A stretch of 64,000 nucleotides of DNA, taken from positions 207,951 to 271,950 of the forward strand of contig NZ_PDDM01000003.1 of assembly GCF_002914585.1 (NCBI RefSeq), written 5' to 3'. Source of the DNA: Pseudanabaena sp. BC1403. GTDB lineage: Bacteria > Cyanobacteriota > Cyanobacteriia > Pseudanabaenales > Pseudanabaenaceae. Below, piece after piece: positions 1 through 10,267 of this stretch. Position 1 is the first letter of the stretch, and each line of letters opens with the position of its first letter. A model generated the notes under the pieces. That model ran no database searches, was not told the origin of the DNA, and saw only the letters and a list, made by a program, of their open reading frames with translations. A program made the translations under genes and the position numbers.

Positions 1-1866
1 GCGATCGGATTAGCGCAGAATAATTTCTATCTATCTCTTGCTTGTTTGGGCTTGTGCAAAAAATTACCGAGATCTTCCCGTCACACTTATCTCAAGATAG
101 TTGCGAAAAATCAGAAAAACATGCAGCGTTGGGCAAAACACTGTCCGATGAACTTTCAACATAAATACGATTTGGTGGAAGCAGAAAAATTCGCTTTATT
201 AGGGCAGCAAATTGACGCAATGGCTTCCTACGATCGCGCCATCAAAGGGGCAAGAGAAAATGAATATATTCAAGAAGAAGCTCTAGCCAATGAACTGGCT
301 GCGAAGTTTTATCTCCAAAAGCATAGAGATAAGATCGCCCAAACTTATTTTGCCGATGCGGTCTCTTGCTATCAGAGTTGGGGAGCGATCGCAAAAGTAA
401 AGCACTTGCAAGAGAACTATGTACAATTTACCAACCGCAAGTTTACTTCTAGCAAAGACACTCAGATCTTAGATAACAGCTACTCTAATCTAAGCACAAC
501 CACGATGCTAGCTACGAATAGATCGATGGGAATTGATTTAGCATCAGTAATTAAGACCTTCCAAATACTATCCGATGAGATCGACTTAACGAAGCTATTG
601 TCAAAACTAATGAAGATATTGATTGAAAATGCAGGAGCAGAAGTTGGATATTTAATATTAGAAAGCGAAAACGGACTCAAGATAGAAGCGATCGGGAATG
701 CAGGAAGAGATGAGATAGAAATATTGGGATCGCGAGCGATGGAAAATACGATTCCAGAGTCGATCATCAACTTTGTCGCGCGGAGCTTAGAGAGCGTCGT
801 ACTAGGAAATGCCACCCAAGAAGGAAAATTCACAGGAGATGTATATATCCAAAAGCATCGACCAAAATCATTATTATGTATGCCATTAATCAATCAAGGA
901 GAACTAGCAGGGATACTCTACCTAGAAAACGCCCTCGTAACCGAAGCATTTACAACCGAACGCCTCAAAATCCTAGCGTTACTATCAAGCCAAGCCGCGA
1001 TCGCCATCAACAACGCACGTTTATACAGCAACCTGAAACAGTTTAACGAAAACTTAGAACAACTAGTCAGCGAACGAACCCAAGAACTATCACAAGCGCT
1101 GACCAACCTCAAATCAGCACAAACAGAATTAGTTAAATCAGAAAAGATGGCAGCATTAGGAGGATTAGTGGCAGGCATCGCCCATGAGATCAATACACCA
1201 ATAGGAATAAGCGTAACAGCCGCATCATTAATCACCGATAAAATCCAAGAACTAACAGAATCCCTACAAAAGGGAACACTAAAACGATCAGAACTAGATA
1301 AATTGATGGACACCTTAGAACAAAGCAGCAAAATCGTGCTGTCTAATTTAAATCGAGCAGCAGAACTGATCCAGAGCTTTAAGCAAGTAGCAGTCGATCA
1401 GTCCAGTGAAGAAAGGAGAAGATTCAATTTCAAAGACTACCTTGAAGAAATTCTACTCAATCTAAAGCCAAAACTCAAACGCACAAAAATCAACGTCCAA
1501 ATAGAATGCGCGGAAAATATAATCCTAGATAGTTATCCAGGACTGATATCACAGATCGCGACCAACTTAGTGATGAACTCCTTAAGTCATGCATACGATG
1601 CCGAAGACAAAGGCACGATCCACTTTGCCATAACGCAGCAAAAACACCAGCTAAACTTTGAATATAGCGATGATGGGAAGGGAATCGGTCCCGATAATAT
1701 CGGCAAGATATTTGACCCATTTTATACAACAAAACGGGGACAGGGAGGGAGTGGTTTAGGACTGCATATTGTTTACAATCTGGTTACCCAAAAGTTACAA
1801 GGTACTATTACCTGCGAGAGCCAAGTTGGCGTAGGGACTAAATTTATTATGCAAATTCCATTGTGA
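1..1866 (+). CDS. GAF sensor histidine kinase, C-terminal part of a larger multidomain kinase (5' truncated)
   Basis: The frame is open from the first base, so the gene starts outside the window. The first ~150 codons form an alpha-helical region like the link that follows the AAA ATPase in cyanobacterial Ser/Thr-kinase/ATPase/histidine-kinase proteins. A GAF domain follows (about nt 560-1010), then a coiled coil, a HisKA domain with the H-box GIAHEINTP (His codon 1183-1185) and a HATPase domain with the N-box (NLVMNSLSHAY), DDGKGIG and GSGLGLHIV motifs. It should autophosphorylate on His in response to a ligand or partner. The HisKA-HATPase half is nearly the same as that of the gene at 6324-7580, which points to duplication. 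The fusion to an upstream Ser/Thr kinase is inferred from family knowledge, not seen. Confidence 0.85.
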   Translation, partial: AIGLAQNNFYLSLACLGLCKKLPRSSRHTYLKIVAKNQKNMQRWAKHCPMNFQHKYDLVEAEKFALLGQQIDAMASYDRAIKGARENEYIQEEALANELAAKFYLQKHRDKIAQTYFADAVSCYQSWGAIAKVKHLQENYVQFTNRKFTSSKDTQILDNSYSNLSTTTMLATNRSMGIDLASVIKTFQILSDEIDLTKLLSKLMKILIENAGAEVGYLILESENGLKIEAIGNAGRDEIEILGSRAMENTIPESIINFVARSLESVVLGNATQEGKFTGDVYIQKHRPKSLLCMPLINQGELAGILYLENALVTEAFTTERLKILALLSSQAAIAINNARLYSNLKQFNENLEQLVSERTQELSQALTNLKSAQTELVKSEKMAALGGLVAGIAHEINTPIGISVTAASLITDKIQELTESLQKGTLKRSELDKLMDTLEQSSKIVLSNLNRAAELIQSFKQVAVDQSSEERRRFNFKDYLEEILLNLKPKLKRTKINVQIECAENIILDSYPGLISQIATNLVMNSLSHAYDAEDKGTIHFAITQQKHQLNFEYSDDGKGIGPDNIGKIFDPFYTTKRGQGGSGLGLHIVYNLVTQKLQGTITCESQVGVGTKFIMQIPL

Positions 1867-1929
1867 TCATTATGATTATTATGCAGATTCATTTATGATT
1901 GTAGTTATAGATTTTTAAGTTTAAGAAAT

Positions 1930-2058
1930 CATTTAAGAATTGAGCTAGATCCCCGAGTCCCCCTTAAAAAGGGGGGAGAATTAAATTCCTCCCCCTTTTT
2001 AAGGGGAAGTGAGGGGGATCTCTTGGAGCTTTTGACCGCAGAAAGTAATTCTTAAATG
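1930..2058. repeat. MITE-like element, copy 1 (CATTTAAGAATT ends)
   Basis: A 129-bp element with terminal inverted repeats CATTTAAGAATT / AATTCTTAAATG. Inside is a hairpin of CCCCTT...AAGGGG type around GAATTAAATTC. A second copy lies at 23933-24058 with matching ends, matching core and a shared tail (TTTGACCG.AGAAAGTAATTC). It is non-coding and fills most of the gap between two kinase genes. Confidence 0.75.
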
Positions 2059-2092
2059 GTTTCTAATACATTCACGCCAATTCAAATTTTCC

Positions 2093-3433
2093 ATGGTTGA
2101 TGATGAGCTAATGATTGATGACATGATGGAATTTGCTGATGAAGATGAAATTAGTCAAGTTTCATCATATAGTCTAGAGTCATGGAAAGTTCTGATCGTT
2201 GATGATGAAGTAGAAATTCACAACATCACGCGACTTGCCTTAGAAGATTTTAACTTTGATAAGAAAAGGCTACAATTTTTAAGTGCTTATTCAGGTGCCG
2301 AAGCTCGACGGATGATGACCGAAAATCCTGATATTGCAGTTGTTTTGCTAGATGTGATTATGGAATCTGATGATGCAGGTTTAATCACAGCAAAGTACAT
2401 CCGCGAAACACTCCAAAATAGAGCGGTGCGGATTATTTTGCGCACAGGACAGCCAGGACAAGTACCCGAACGACAAGCAATCGTCGATTATGATATCGAT
2501 GACTACAAGACTAAAACGGAATTTACTTCACAAAAGTTGTTCACCACGATTATTACGGCTCTGCGATCGTACAAGGCATATACATCCTTAGCAGCCTTAA
2601 ATGCCAATCTAGATCACGCTAATGCAGAACTCATTCGAGCTAACAAGCTAAAAGATGAATTTCTAGCCACTATGAACCATGAATTACGCACTCCACTCAA
2701 TGGAATCTTAGGTATGGCTGAATGCTTGTATGAAGAAATTTTTGGCGCAATTAATCCGAGCCAAAAGGATGCGATCGAAACGATTCAAAGCAGTGGTAAT
2801 CATTTACTAGAATTGATTCAAGATATTCTCGATGTCTCCCAAATTATGGCAGGTATGATAAAGCTAGACATCAAAACTATTGCGATCGCTGATTTGTGCA
2901 ACTCTAGTTTGGAACTGGTGCAACAACAAGCTCTCAAAAAACAAATTCAACTAACTACAAGTGTATTCTCAAATACTGAAGTTATTGCAGTTGATCAGCT
3001 TCGCATCAGACAAGTATTATTCAATTTACTTGATAATGCAGTTAAATTTACTCCTGCGGGAGGCAAGGTAAGTCTTGATGTCAGAATAGTAAATGATCCT
3101 TCTAGGGAGATTGCTATCACTCACCCTATGGCAAATAGCTCTTGGATTAAGTTTTCAGTTGCAGATACAGGAATTGGCATTGATTCAAGCGATCGCGATA
3201 AGCTGTTTAAACCATTTATTCAGCTTGATAGTGGACTCAACCGCAAGTACGAAGGCTCAGGATTAGGATTGGTAATTGTAAAGGAAATCGTAAAACTCCA
3301 CGGTGGTTCTGTTGATTTTAATAGCCAGATTGGTCAAGGCAGTTGTTTTATAATACTTCTACCTTACAGGGATAGCAGCACTCTCAACACTCCAAAAGAT
3401 CACAGTGCTTTGAGCGCAAACCCGAGCCAATAA
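2093..3433 (+). CDS. REC-histidine kinase
   Basis: The 446-aa protein begins with a receiver domain (about residues 30-160; acidic pair D37/D38, phospho-acceptor D87). A HisKA domain with an [11 protein letters not shown]-box (His196) and a HATPase domain (LLDNAVKF, ADTGIGID, GSGLGLVIV) follow. No membrane segment is seen, so it should be cytoplasmic and take a phosphate on its receiver before acting as a kinase. The receiver carries the GQPGQVPERQ segment and is almost identical to the one in the gene at 7632-9146, where it is joined to GGDEF instead. The ATG at 2093 has no clear Shine-Dalgarno sequence. It lies in a run of same-strand signalling genes but is separated from its neighbours by 226 and 111 bp. 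Confidence 0.88.
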   Translation: MVDDELMIDDMMEFADEDEISQVSSYSLESWKVLIVDDEVEIHNITRLALEDFNFDKKRLQFLSAYSGAEARRMMTENPDIAVVLLDVIMESDDAGLITAKYIRETLQNRAVRIILRTGQPGQVPERQAIVDYDIDDYKTKTEFTSQKLFTTIITALRSYKAYTSLAALNANLDHANAELIRANKLKDEFLATMNHELRTPLNGILGMAECLYEEIFGAINPSQKDAIETIQSSGNHLLELIQDILDVSQIMAGMIKLDIKTIAIADLCNSSLELVQQQALKKQIQLTTSVFSNTEVIAVDQLRIRQVLFNLLDNAVKFTPAGGKVSLDVRIVNDPSREIAITHPMANSSWIKFSVADTGIGIDSSDRDKLFKPFIQLDSGLNRKYEGSGLGLVIVKEIVKLHGGSVDFNSQIGQGSCFIILLPYRDSSTLNTPKDHSALSANPSQ

Positions 3434-3544
3434 ATTTTTAAAGGAGTTAATTTGCAACACTTTTAAAAATTTGTTGCGGGTCTTTTGACTGTAAATTGCT
3501 GTAAAAAGTCTTTATTTCTTTCTCTTTTAGGTTAGTCATCTGCT

Positions 3545-6319
3545 ATGTCTTCTTCGGCTAAACATTCCATTCCCAAATTCATTCATCGTATTCCTCTGCG
3601 GGCTATTCTGATTGTGCCGTTTGTCCTACAAATCTTTGCCGCCGTTGGACTGACAGGCTATCTCTCACTCCGCAATGGGCAGAAGGCGGTGAATGAGCTT
3701 GTTGATCTATTACAGAAAGAAACGACTTTTAGAGTTAGCGAAAGAGTTCAGGACTACTTAGAGGCACCACATTTAGTCAATCAGATTAACGAGGATGCGG
3801 CCCAAACAGGAGTGTTGGATTTCAATGACCTTGAGAGTAATAGAAACTACTTTTGGAGACAGGTTCTCCGTTTTAAGTCGATTGGTCATGTGGGACTGGC
3901 TAACGAAAAAGGTCAATATCTGCGTGTGGGTTGGGTAAACCGTTGGGTCGGTTCTGAGGAACCTCAACTTGCCGTGAAACCGACGCTAGGAATTGGCGAT
4001 TTTTTGTATTACAAACTTGACAAGAATGGTAATCCCACTACAGTTGCGAAGACTGTGCCTAATTATGATGTTCGCAAGCGTCCTTTTTATAAGGCTGCTC
4101 TCAAAAACAATAGCGCCGCTTGGAGTGATGTGTATATTAATGCTGGCTATGGTTCGCTACAAATTAATGCCAGTTCCCCATACTACGACAAACAGGGGAA
4201 TTTTATTGGTGTGCTTACTTGTCAGATGGGGCTAGATCAGATTCGTGGATTTTTGCAAACTTTACAGATAGGCAAATCTGGCAAAGTGTTCATAATTGAG
4301 CCATCTGGTGAACTAATTGCAACTTCCATCCCCAACGAACTCCTAACCGTCGGTAAAGGTGAAACTCAACAGCGTCTGAAAGCGCAGAATAGTAGTAATC
4401 CGATCGCCCGTAAAAGTATAGAATCTCTCACCGAACGCATCAAGAATTTGGATGACCTTCGCGAAGGAACCCAGTTGGATTTTCAGTTAGATGGTCAAAG
4501 ATACTTTCTGAAAGTATCTCCAATGAGGGATGCCTATGGGCTTAACTGGCTGACGGTGGTTGTAGTTCCCGAAGCTGACTTCATGGCTCAAATCGAAGCA
4601 AATACGCACACTACGATTTTTTTATGTTTAGGAGCCTTGGGCTTGGCGACTATTCTGGGGATTTATACTTCGCGTTGGATTGTGCGCCCGATCCTGAAAT
4701 TGCAGCAGGCTAGTGAAGCGATCGCCTCTGGAGAACTTGATCGCATCGTTGAAGTCGAAGGCATTAACGAACTCGAAGGATTGGCGCGATCGTTTAATCA
4801 AATGGCGACCCAACTTAATAACTCTTTTACAGCCCTCGAAGATCGCGTCGCTGATCGCACTATCGAACTACAACAAGCCAAACTTGTTGCCGACAACGCC
4901 AACCAAGCCAAGAGCGAATTTCTCGCCAACATGAGTCACGAATTGCGAACACCCCTAAATGGCGTTCTCGGTTATGCTCAAATTTTGGCTCGTTCCAAGA
5001 CCTTAGCAGACAAAGACCGTCATGGAGCCAACATCATTTATCAATGCGGTTCCCATTTGCTTAATTTGATCAACGATGTTCTGGATATTGCTAAAATCGA
5101 AGCCCGCAGATTAGAGCTATCTCCCCAAGCTCTACATTTACCTGCACTGCTCCAAGGAGTCGTCGAAATTTGCCAGATCCGCGCTGACCAGAAAGGAATT
5201 GACTTCCACTACGAATCAGAGCCGAACTTACCACTAGGGATCGAAGCCGATGAGAAGCGGTTACGCCAAGTTTTGATTAACCTCTTGGGTAATGCGATCA
5301 AATTTACAGATAGAGGTAGTGTGACTTTGCGAGTTGAGCAATTGTCCTCAGATACTCAAACTGATACTCAATCGACGAGACTACGTTTCTGGGTCGCTGA
5401 TACTGGCGTGGGTATTGCTCCAGAATATGTCAACAATCTATTCCAAGCATTTCAGCAAGTGGGCGATAAAACTCGCCAAGCCGAAGGCACAGGGTTGGGA
5501 TTAGCGATTAGTCAGCAGATCGTGCAGTTAATGGGTGGACAGATCCAAGTTAAGAGCCAAATCGGTGTTGGTAGTGAGTTCTTCTTTGAAGTCGAGGTGC
5601 CTTTAGCTTTGGATTGGAGTCGTCAGCAAACAATGCTGATGAACAACATCGTCGGCTATGAAGGAGCGCGTCGCCAGATTTTGTTGGTGGACGATCGCTG
5701 GGAAAATCGAGCTGTGTTGATGAATTTGTTGGAACCCATCGGTTTTGCGATCGCCGAAGCGGAAAATGGACAGGATGCACTGAATCAAATGCAGCAGAAA
5801 TTACCAGATTTAGTGATTACTGACTTAGTAATGCCTGTCATGGATGGCTTTGAATTCGTGAAACAATTGAGAAGCGATCCAGAAAAACAATCGCTCAAAG
5901 TGATTGTTTCCTCAGCATCGGTATCTCAACTTGATCGACAAATGAGCCTAGATGCAGGTGGGGATGATTTCTTGGCAAAACCTGTGCAAGTGGATGAGCT
6001 GTTGACTTTGCTAGCTCAGCATCTGCAACTTACTTGGCAATATGACGAAACCAAGTTAGACTCTGCATTGATCAGTAATAAAGTTTCCACTACTGAGATG
6101 ATTGCGCCTCCAATCAACGACTTGCAAATTTTAATGGAACTGGCACAGGATGGTCTTTTGCGGAAACTTGCCGAGACTGCCGAGAAGATTGCACAAAAAA
6201 GCGAGAGTTACCAACCTTTTGTTCAACGTCTTCTCCAATTGACAAAGCAACTCCAGCCCGAAAAGATCGAGTCATTTATTCAACCATACCTCACCAATGA
6301 AAGGACTGTGGATGATTAA
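3545..6319 (+). CDS. Membrane hybrid histidine kinase (dCache-HAMP-HisKA-HATPase-REC)
   Basis: A 924-aa membrane sensor. A first membrane helix lies at about residues 18-40, then a periplasmic double-Cache-type sensor region to about 345, a second helix near 355-375 and a HAMP domain (RPILKL...FNQM). The HisKA H-box is [10 protein letters not shown] with His465, followed by HATPase ([25 protein letters not shown]) and a C-terminal receiver with phospho-acceptor Asp760 ([10 protein letters not shown]). About 100 residues follow the receiver. It probably senses a small extracellular ligand and passes phosphate inward to its own receiver. The next gene follows after 4 bp, so the two are likely cotranscribed. 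The ligand cannot be read from the sequence. Confidence 0.9.
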   Translation: MSSSAKHSIPKFIHRIPLRAILIVPFVLQIFAAVGLTGYLSLRNGQKAVNELVDLLQKETTFRVSERVQDYLEAPHLVNQINEDAAQTGVLDFNDLESNRNYFWRQVLRFKSIGHVGLANEKGQYLRVGWVNRWVGSEEPQLAVKPTLGIGDFLYYKLDKNGNPTTVAKTVPNYDVRKRPFYKAALKNNSAAWSDVYINAGYGSLQINASSPYYDKQGNFIGVLTCQMGLDQIRGFLQTLQIGKSGKVFIIEPSGELIATSIPNELLTVGKGETQQRLKAQNSSNPIARKSIESLTERIKNLDDLREGTQLDFQLDGQRYFLKVSPMRDAYGLNWLTVVVVPEADFMAQIEANTHTTIFLCLGALGLATILGIYTSRWIVRPILKLQQASEAIASGELDRIVEVEGINELEGLARSFNQMATQLNNSFTALEDRVADRTIELQQAKLVADNANQAKSEFLANMSHELRTPLNGVLGYAQILARSKTLADKDRHGANIIYQCGSHLLNLINDVLDIAKIEARRLELSPQALHLPALLQGVVEICQIRADQKGIDFHYESEPNLPLGIEADEKRLRQVLINLLGNAIKFTDRGSVTLRVEQLSSDTQTDTQSTRLRFWVADTGVGIAPEYVNNLFQAFQQVGDKTRQAEGTGLGLAISQQIVQLMGGQIQVKSQIGVGSEFFFEVEVPLALDWSRQQTMLMNNIVGYEGARRQILLVDDRWENRAVLMNLLEPIGFAIAEAENGQDALNQMQQKLPDLVITDLVMPVMDGFEFVKQLRSDPEKQSLKVIVSSASVSQLDRQMSLDAGGDDFLAKPVQVDELLTLLAQHLQLTWQYDETKLDSALISNKVSTTEMIAPPINDLQILMELAQDGLLRKLAETAEKIAQKSESYQPFVQRLLQLTKQLQPEKIESFIQPYLTNERTVDD

Positions 6320-6323
6320 TTTT

Positions 6324-7580
6324 ATGACAACCGTTTTAACTGGACTAATTTTAATCGTTGACGACATCCCCAGCAATCTGGATGTCATCTCAGAAGCTCT
6401 AAGTACTGTCGGCTATGAAGTAGCGATCGCCACCAGCGGTGAGCGAGCCTTGCAACACTTGAAGCGACAATCACCTGATTTAATTTTACTGGATGTGATG
6501 ATGCCAGTTATGGACGGTTTTGAAACTTGCCAAAGAATTAAGGCTAATCCTCAAACTTGCAATATACCCATCATTTTTATGACTGCCGTTGCGGATGCTG
6601 TTAGCAAAGTGAAAGGATTTGAGCTTGGGGCAGTAGACTATATCACCAAGCCTTTTCAAGAACAGGAAGTTTTAGCGCGACTAAAAACTCACCTCAAGCT
6701 GAAGCAAGTGAGTCAAGCCCTCGAAACTAGAAATGCAGAATTGCTACAACTGACGGAGAACCTTGAACAAATGGTAGGCGATCGCACTCAAGAATTATCG
6801 AAAGCCCTTATCAACCTCAAAGCTGCTCAAAATGGACTAGTCGAATCCGAAAAAATGGCAGCTTTAGGTGGATTAGTCGCAGGTATAGCTCACGAAATCA
6901 ACACCCCGCTTGGAATTGGTGTGACTGCTGCCTCACTAATCGCGGATAAAACGCAAGAAATGGCAAATATACTAAAAAATGGAACTATAAAACGCTCCGA
7001 TCTCGACAAGTTTATGGATAATCTGCAACAAAGCAGCACAATCATTCTGGCAAATTTAAATCGAGCTGTCGAGCTGATTCAGAGTTTTAAGCAGGTAGCT
7101 GTCGATCAGTCTAGCGAAGAGAGGCGATCATTCCAGATAAAAACTTACCTTGAAGAAGTTTTGCTCAACCTTCAACCCAAACTAAAACGGACAAAACTTA
7201 ACGTGCACATAGATTGCGCCGAAAATATTACCCTTGATAGTTTTCCGGGATTGATTTCGCAGATCGTCACTAACCTAGTGATGAATTCCTTGATTCATGC
7301 TTACGATCAGGGTGATGACGGTACAATTGTTTTTGCTATTTCTCAACAACACAAATGTCTTACTTTTGAATATAGTGATGACGGTAAAGGAATAGCGATC
7401 GATAACATTGGCAAAATTTTTGACCCTTTTTATACTACCAAACGCGGACAAGGAGGGAGTGGTTTGGGGCTGCATATTGTCTATAATCTTGTCACTCAAA
7501 AATTACAAGGCAGTATTACCTGTGAGAGTCAAGTCGGCGTTGGCACTAAATTTATCATGCAAATTCCGCTCTACTTATAG
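6324..7580 (+). CDS. REC-histidine kinase, response-regulator-fused
   Basis: From the ATG at 6324 the protein is 418 aa. It has a receiver (phospho-acceptor Asp57 in LLDVMMPVMDG), a coiled coil, HisKA (His190 in GIAHEINTP) and HATPase (DDGKGIA, GSGLGLHIV). ATGs at 6297 and 6312 are in frame, but both overlap the preceding gene, and the protein beginning MTTVLTGLILIVDD aligns best with receiver starts. The kinase half is a close paralogue of the gene at 1-1866. It probably receives phosphate from the upstream hybrid kinase and relays it. Confidence 0.87.
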   Translation: MTTVLTGLILIVDDIPSNLDVISEALSTVGYEVAIATSGERALQHLKRQSPDLILLDVMMPVMDGFETCQRIKANPQTCNIPIIFMTAVADAVSKVKGFELGAVDYITKPFQEQEVLARLKTHLKLKQVSQALETRNAELLQLTENLEQMVGDRTQELSKALINLKAAQNGLVESEKMAALGGLVAGIAHEINTPLGIGVTAASLIADKTQEMANILKNGTIKRSDLDKFMDNLQQSSTIILANLNRAVELIQSFKQVAVDQSSEERRSFQIKTYLEEVLLNLQPKLKRTKLNVHIDCAENITLDSFPGLISQIVTNLVMNSLIHAYDQGDDGTIVFAISQQHKCLTFEYSDDGKGIAIDNIGKIFDPFYTTKRGQGGSGLGLHIVYNLVTQKLQGSITCESQVGVGTKFIMQIPLYL

Positions 7581-7631
7581 AAACCTTTAATGCTTAGATG
7601 TATTCTAGATTGAGATAAAGATATCATAAAA

Positions 7632-9146
7632 ATGATTGCAATGATTGATGATGAGCTAGTATTCATAGATGAACTAGAATTTGCTGACGAAGTAGATTCA
7701 GTTTCGCCAAAAGATTCTCTACAGAATCTTGAGTCTTGGAAGATTCTGATCGTCGATGATGAAGTAGAGATTCATAACATCACCCGCCTTGCCTTAGGCG
7801 ATTTTACTTTTGACAATAAAAAACTACAGTTCCTAAGCGCCTATTCAGGTATAGATGCACGTCAGATGATGATCGACAATCCTGATGTGGCAGTTACTTT
7901 GCTCGATGTAATAATGGAATCTGATGATGCTGGTTTGATTACAGCAAAGTACATTCGCGAAATACTCCAAAACCGAGCAATTCGGATCATTTTACGGACA
8001 GGACAGCCAGGACAGGTACCCGAAAGACAAGTTATTATTGATTATGATATCGATGATTATAAGACCAAAACAGAATTTACTTCGCAAAAGTTGTTTACCA
8101 CGATTATTACTGCTCTGCGCTCATATAAAGCTTATGTCGAATTAGCCTCAATTAATAATGAATTAGAACAACGAGTAGAAGATAGAACCATCAAATTACA
8201 GGATGAAATTGACAGGCGAAAAGAAGCAGAAGATATCCTTTATGGCGTTTTGAATAGTTCTCTTGATGGTATTGTCGCTCTAAAAGCGGTTCGAGAATCG
8301 ACAGGATATATTCAAGACTTCCGTTGCCTGATGATCAATCCCATAATTATCAAAGCTTTTGGAAAAAACCATGAAGATTTGATCGGCAAACTAGTTCCCC
8401 AAAATTTATTCACGCTTCTCGAACCAGATCTCTTTGATCGCTTGGTTACGATTGTCGAGACAGGGGAACCTCTAGAACGTGATTTTTATTATCAATGGGG
8501 AAAATCTTGCTGGTATCAGTTTGCAGTCGTTAAGATGGAAGATGGGCTAGCGATTACAGTCCGAGATATTACTGCACGTAAACAGGCCGAACTGGCTTTG
8601 CAAGATGCCAATCAGAAACTTGAAGTCTTGGTGAATTTGGATGGTTTGACCAAGGTAGCTAACCGTCGTTGTTTTGACGCGAGACTAAATGAAGAATGGA
8701 AACGTTTAGCCAGAGCAGAGCGATCGCTTTCATTAATTCTGTTCGATTTGGATTCATTCAAACTCTACAACGATTTTTATGGGCATCTTGCTGGCGATGA
8801 TTGCCTGATCAAGGTGGCACAGGCTGTGCATAAGTCGGTTGATCGAGCTGGTGATTTAGTATCGCGCTATGGAGGTGAAGAATTTGTGGTACTGCTTCCT
8901 GATACTGATTTGGAAGGAGCCATTTCAGTCGCAGTGCGAATTCAGGAAGCGCTTCAGATACTGGAAATTCCTCACGAACGTTCTGAGGTAAAGCCAATTG
9001 TCACGGTCAGCTTAGGGATTGCTTCACTTGTACCGACAATAGAAGTTCAGCCAGAGATATTAATTAATCAAGCTGATCAAGCGTTATACAGTGCCAAACA
9101 GCAAGGACGCGATCGCTACGCTATTTTCCATAACAACCAAACATGA
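7632..9146 (+). CDS. REC-PAS-like-GGDEF diguanylate cyclase
   Basis: A 504-aa protein with a receiver (phospho-acceptor D92), a coiled-coil linker, a PAS-like domain (about 195-325) and a C-terminal GGDEF domain. The active-site motif is GGEEF. An intact product-inhibition site, RAGD, lies exactly five residues before it, so the enzyme should make cyclic di-GMP and be feedback-inhibited. The receiver nearly duplicates that of 2093-3433. It closes the signalling cluster and is the only visible output that makes a second messenger. The ATG at 7641 is an alternative start, since the paralogue's start aligns better there. Confidence 0.9.
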   Translation: MIAMIDDELVFIDELEFADEVDSVSPKDSLQNLESWKILIVDDEVEIHNITRLALGDFTFDNKKLQFLSAYSGIDARQMMIDNPDVAVTLLDVIMESDDAGLITAKYIREILQNRAIRIILRTGQPGQVPERQVIIDYDIDDYKTKTEFTSQKLFTTIITALRSYKAYVELASINNELEQRVEDRTIKLQDEIDRRKEAEDILYGVLNSSLDGIVALKAVRESTGYIQDFRCLMINPIIIKAFGKNHEDLIGKLVPQNLFTLLEPDLFDRLVTIVETGEPLERDFYYQWGKSCWYQFAVVKMEDGLAITVRDITARKQAELALQDANQKLEVLVNLDGLTKVANRRCFDARLNEEWKRLARAERSLSLILFDLDSFKLYNDFYGHLAGDDCLIKVAQAVHKSVDRAGDLVSRYGGEEFVVLLPDTDLEGAISVAVRIQEALQILEIPHERSEVKPIVTVSLGIASLVPTIEVQPEILINQADQALYSAKQQGRDRYAIFHNNQT

Positions 9147-9222
9147 AAATCCCCGTAAAATGAACCCTCTGCTGTTTAGATAGTACTAGGCGGCGCGAAG
9201 TTTTGCCCATTACTATGCATGG

Positions 9223-10224
9223 TTATGGAATCTCAATTTCCCGCAAAAATTTAGCACTATCTTCTGGCATTGCCGTATTGATATACATACCACTACCTAG
9301 CTCAAACCCTGCCGATTGGGACACACGAGGCACGATCGCTAGATACCAGTGGAAGTAATCAGATTGCTTCTCATCAGTCGGCATTGAGCGAATTGTGTAA
9401 TTGTAAGCAGGATTATTTAAGCCATAATATAACTTGGCAAGAACTGTTTTGAGAGTATAGGCAAGATCAGCTATTTCAGGTTCACTAATATCGCCAAAGG
9501 AAGAATTGTGACTTCGAGGGAATACCCACATATGGAAAGGGGAAAGTGCGGCATAAGGAATGAAAGTCACAAAATATTCTGTTTCTAAGACAATTCGTTC
9601 TTTTGCCTTTAACTCATCTCTGAGGGTATAGCAAAATAAACATTCGCCCATATCATCGAAATAGCTGATTGCTTCGATCATCCGATAGCGGATTTGCGAT
9701 GGGACAACGGGTGTAGCCGTAATCTGTGAATGTGGATGTTCTAGAGATGTACCTGCGCTCTCACCATGATTTTTAAAGATGATGATGCTTTCAATGCGTT
9801 GATCTAGGCGAATCAAGTTATAGCGCTGACGATAGGCTTTGAGAATATTAATCACATCCCTAATTTCCATCAAGGCAATCGTGGCATTATGGTCAGGATG
9901 TTCAATTAAGACTTCGTGATAGCCCACGCCTGTAATCGAGCGATGAATACCGTCGCTATGCCGAACGCGATCGCCTATAGGAGAGAGCGCAGGATATTTA
10001 TTCGGGATAATCCGCACCCGCCAACCGCATTCATCTTCTATCCGTAGATATTCTGTTTCGGCGGGATTTTCATTACCCTTGCAAAAAGGACAACTATGTT
10101 TATAAATTGGCAACTCTGGCGGGATATCATCATGCGATCGCGCAAATTCATGGGGACGCTTAGATCTCTCTGTAGCAAAAATCACCCAGTCTTTAGTAAT
10201 TACGTTTTGGCGGAGATGTGACAT
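9223..10224 (-). CDS. galT: Galactose-1-phosphate uridylyltransferase family protein
   Basis: A HIT-superfamily nucleotidyltransferase of 333 aa from the ATG at 10224 (a TTG 33 bases upstream is in frame). Visible motifs are the CPFC metal-binding pair, the EHPHSQ active-site motif with the HPH nucleophile, and a second Cys pair (CLFC). The family moves UMP between glucose-1-P and galactose-1-P (Leloir pathway). Some plant and bacterial members are instead ADP-glucose phosphorylases, and the sequence does not separate these. It follows the tab2 gene by 43 bp on the same strand and is probably cotranscribed with it. Confidence 0.82.
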   Translation of the reverse strand: MSHLRQNVITKDWVIFATERSKRPHEFARSHDDIPPELPIYKHSCPFCKGNENPAETEYLRIEDECGWRVRIIPNKYPALSPIGDRVRHSDGIHRSITGVGYHEVLIEHPDHNATIALMEIRDVINILKAYRQRYNLIRLDQRIESIIIFKNHGESAGTSLEHPHSQITATPVVPSQIRYRMIEAISYFDDMGECLFCYTLRDELKAKERIVLETEYFVTFIPYAALSPFHMWVFPRSHNSSFGDISEPEIADLAYTLKTVLAKLYYGLNNPAYNYTIRSMPTDEKQSDYFHWYLAIVPRVSQSAGFELGSGMYINTAMPEDSAKFLREIEIP

Positions 10225-10267
10225 CGGAGTGAGCTCATAGAAAATTCTGCTAATCAAGACAAATAGT

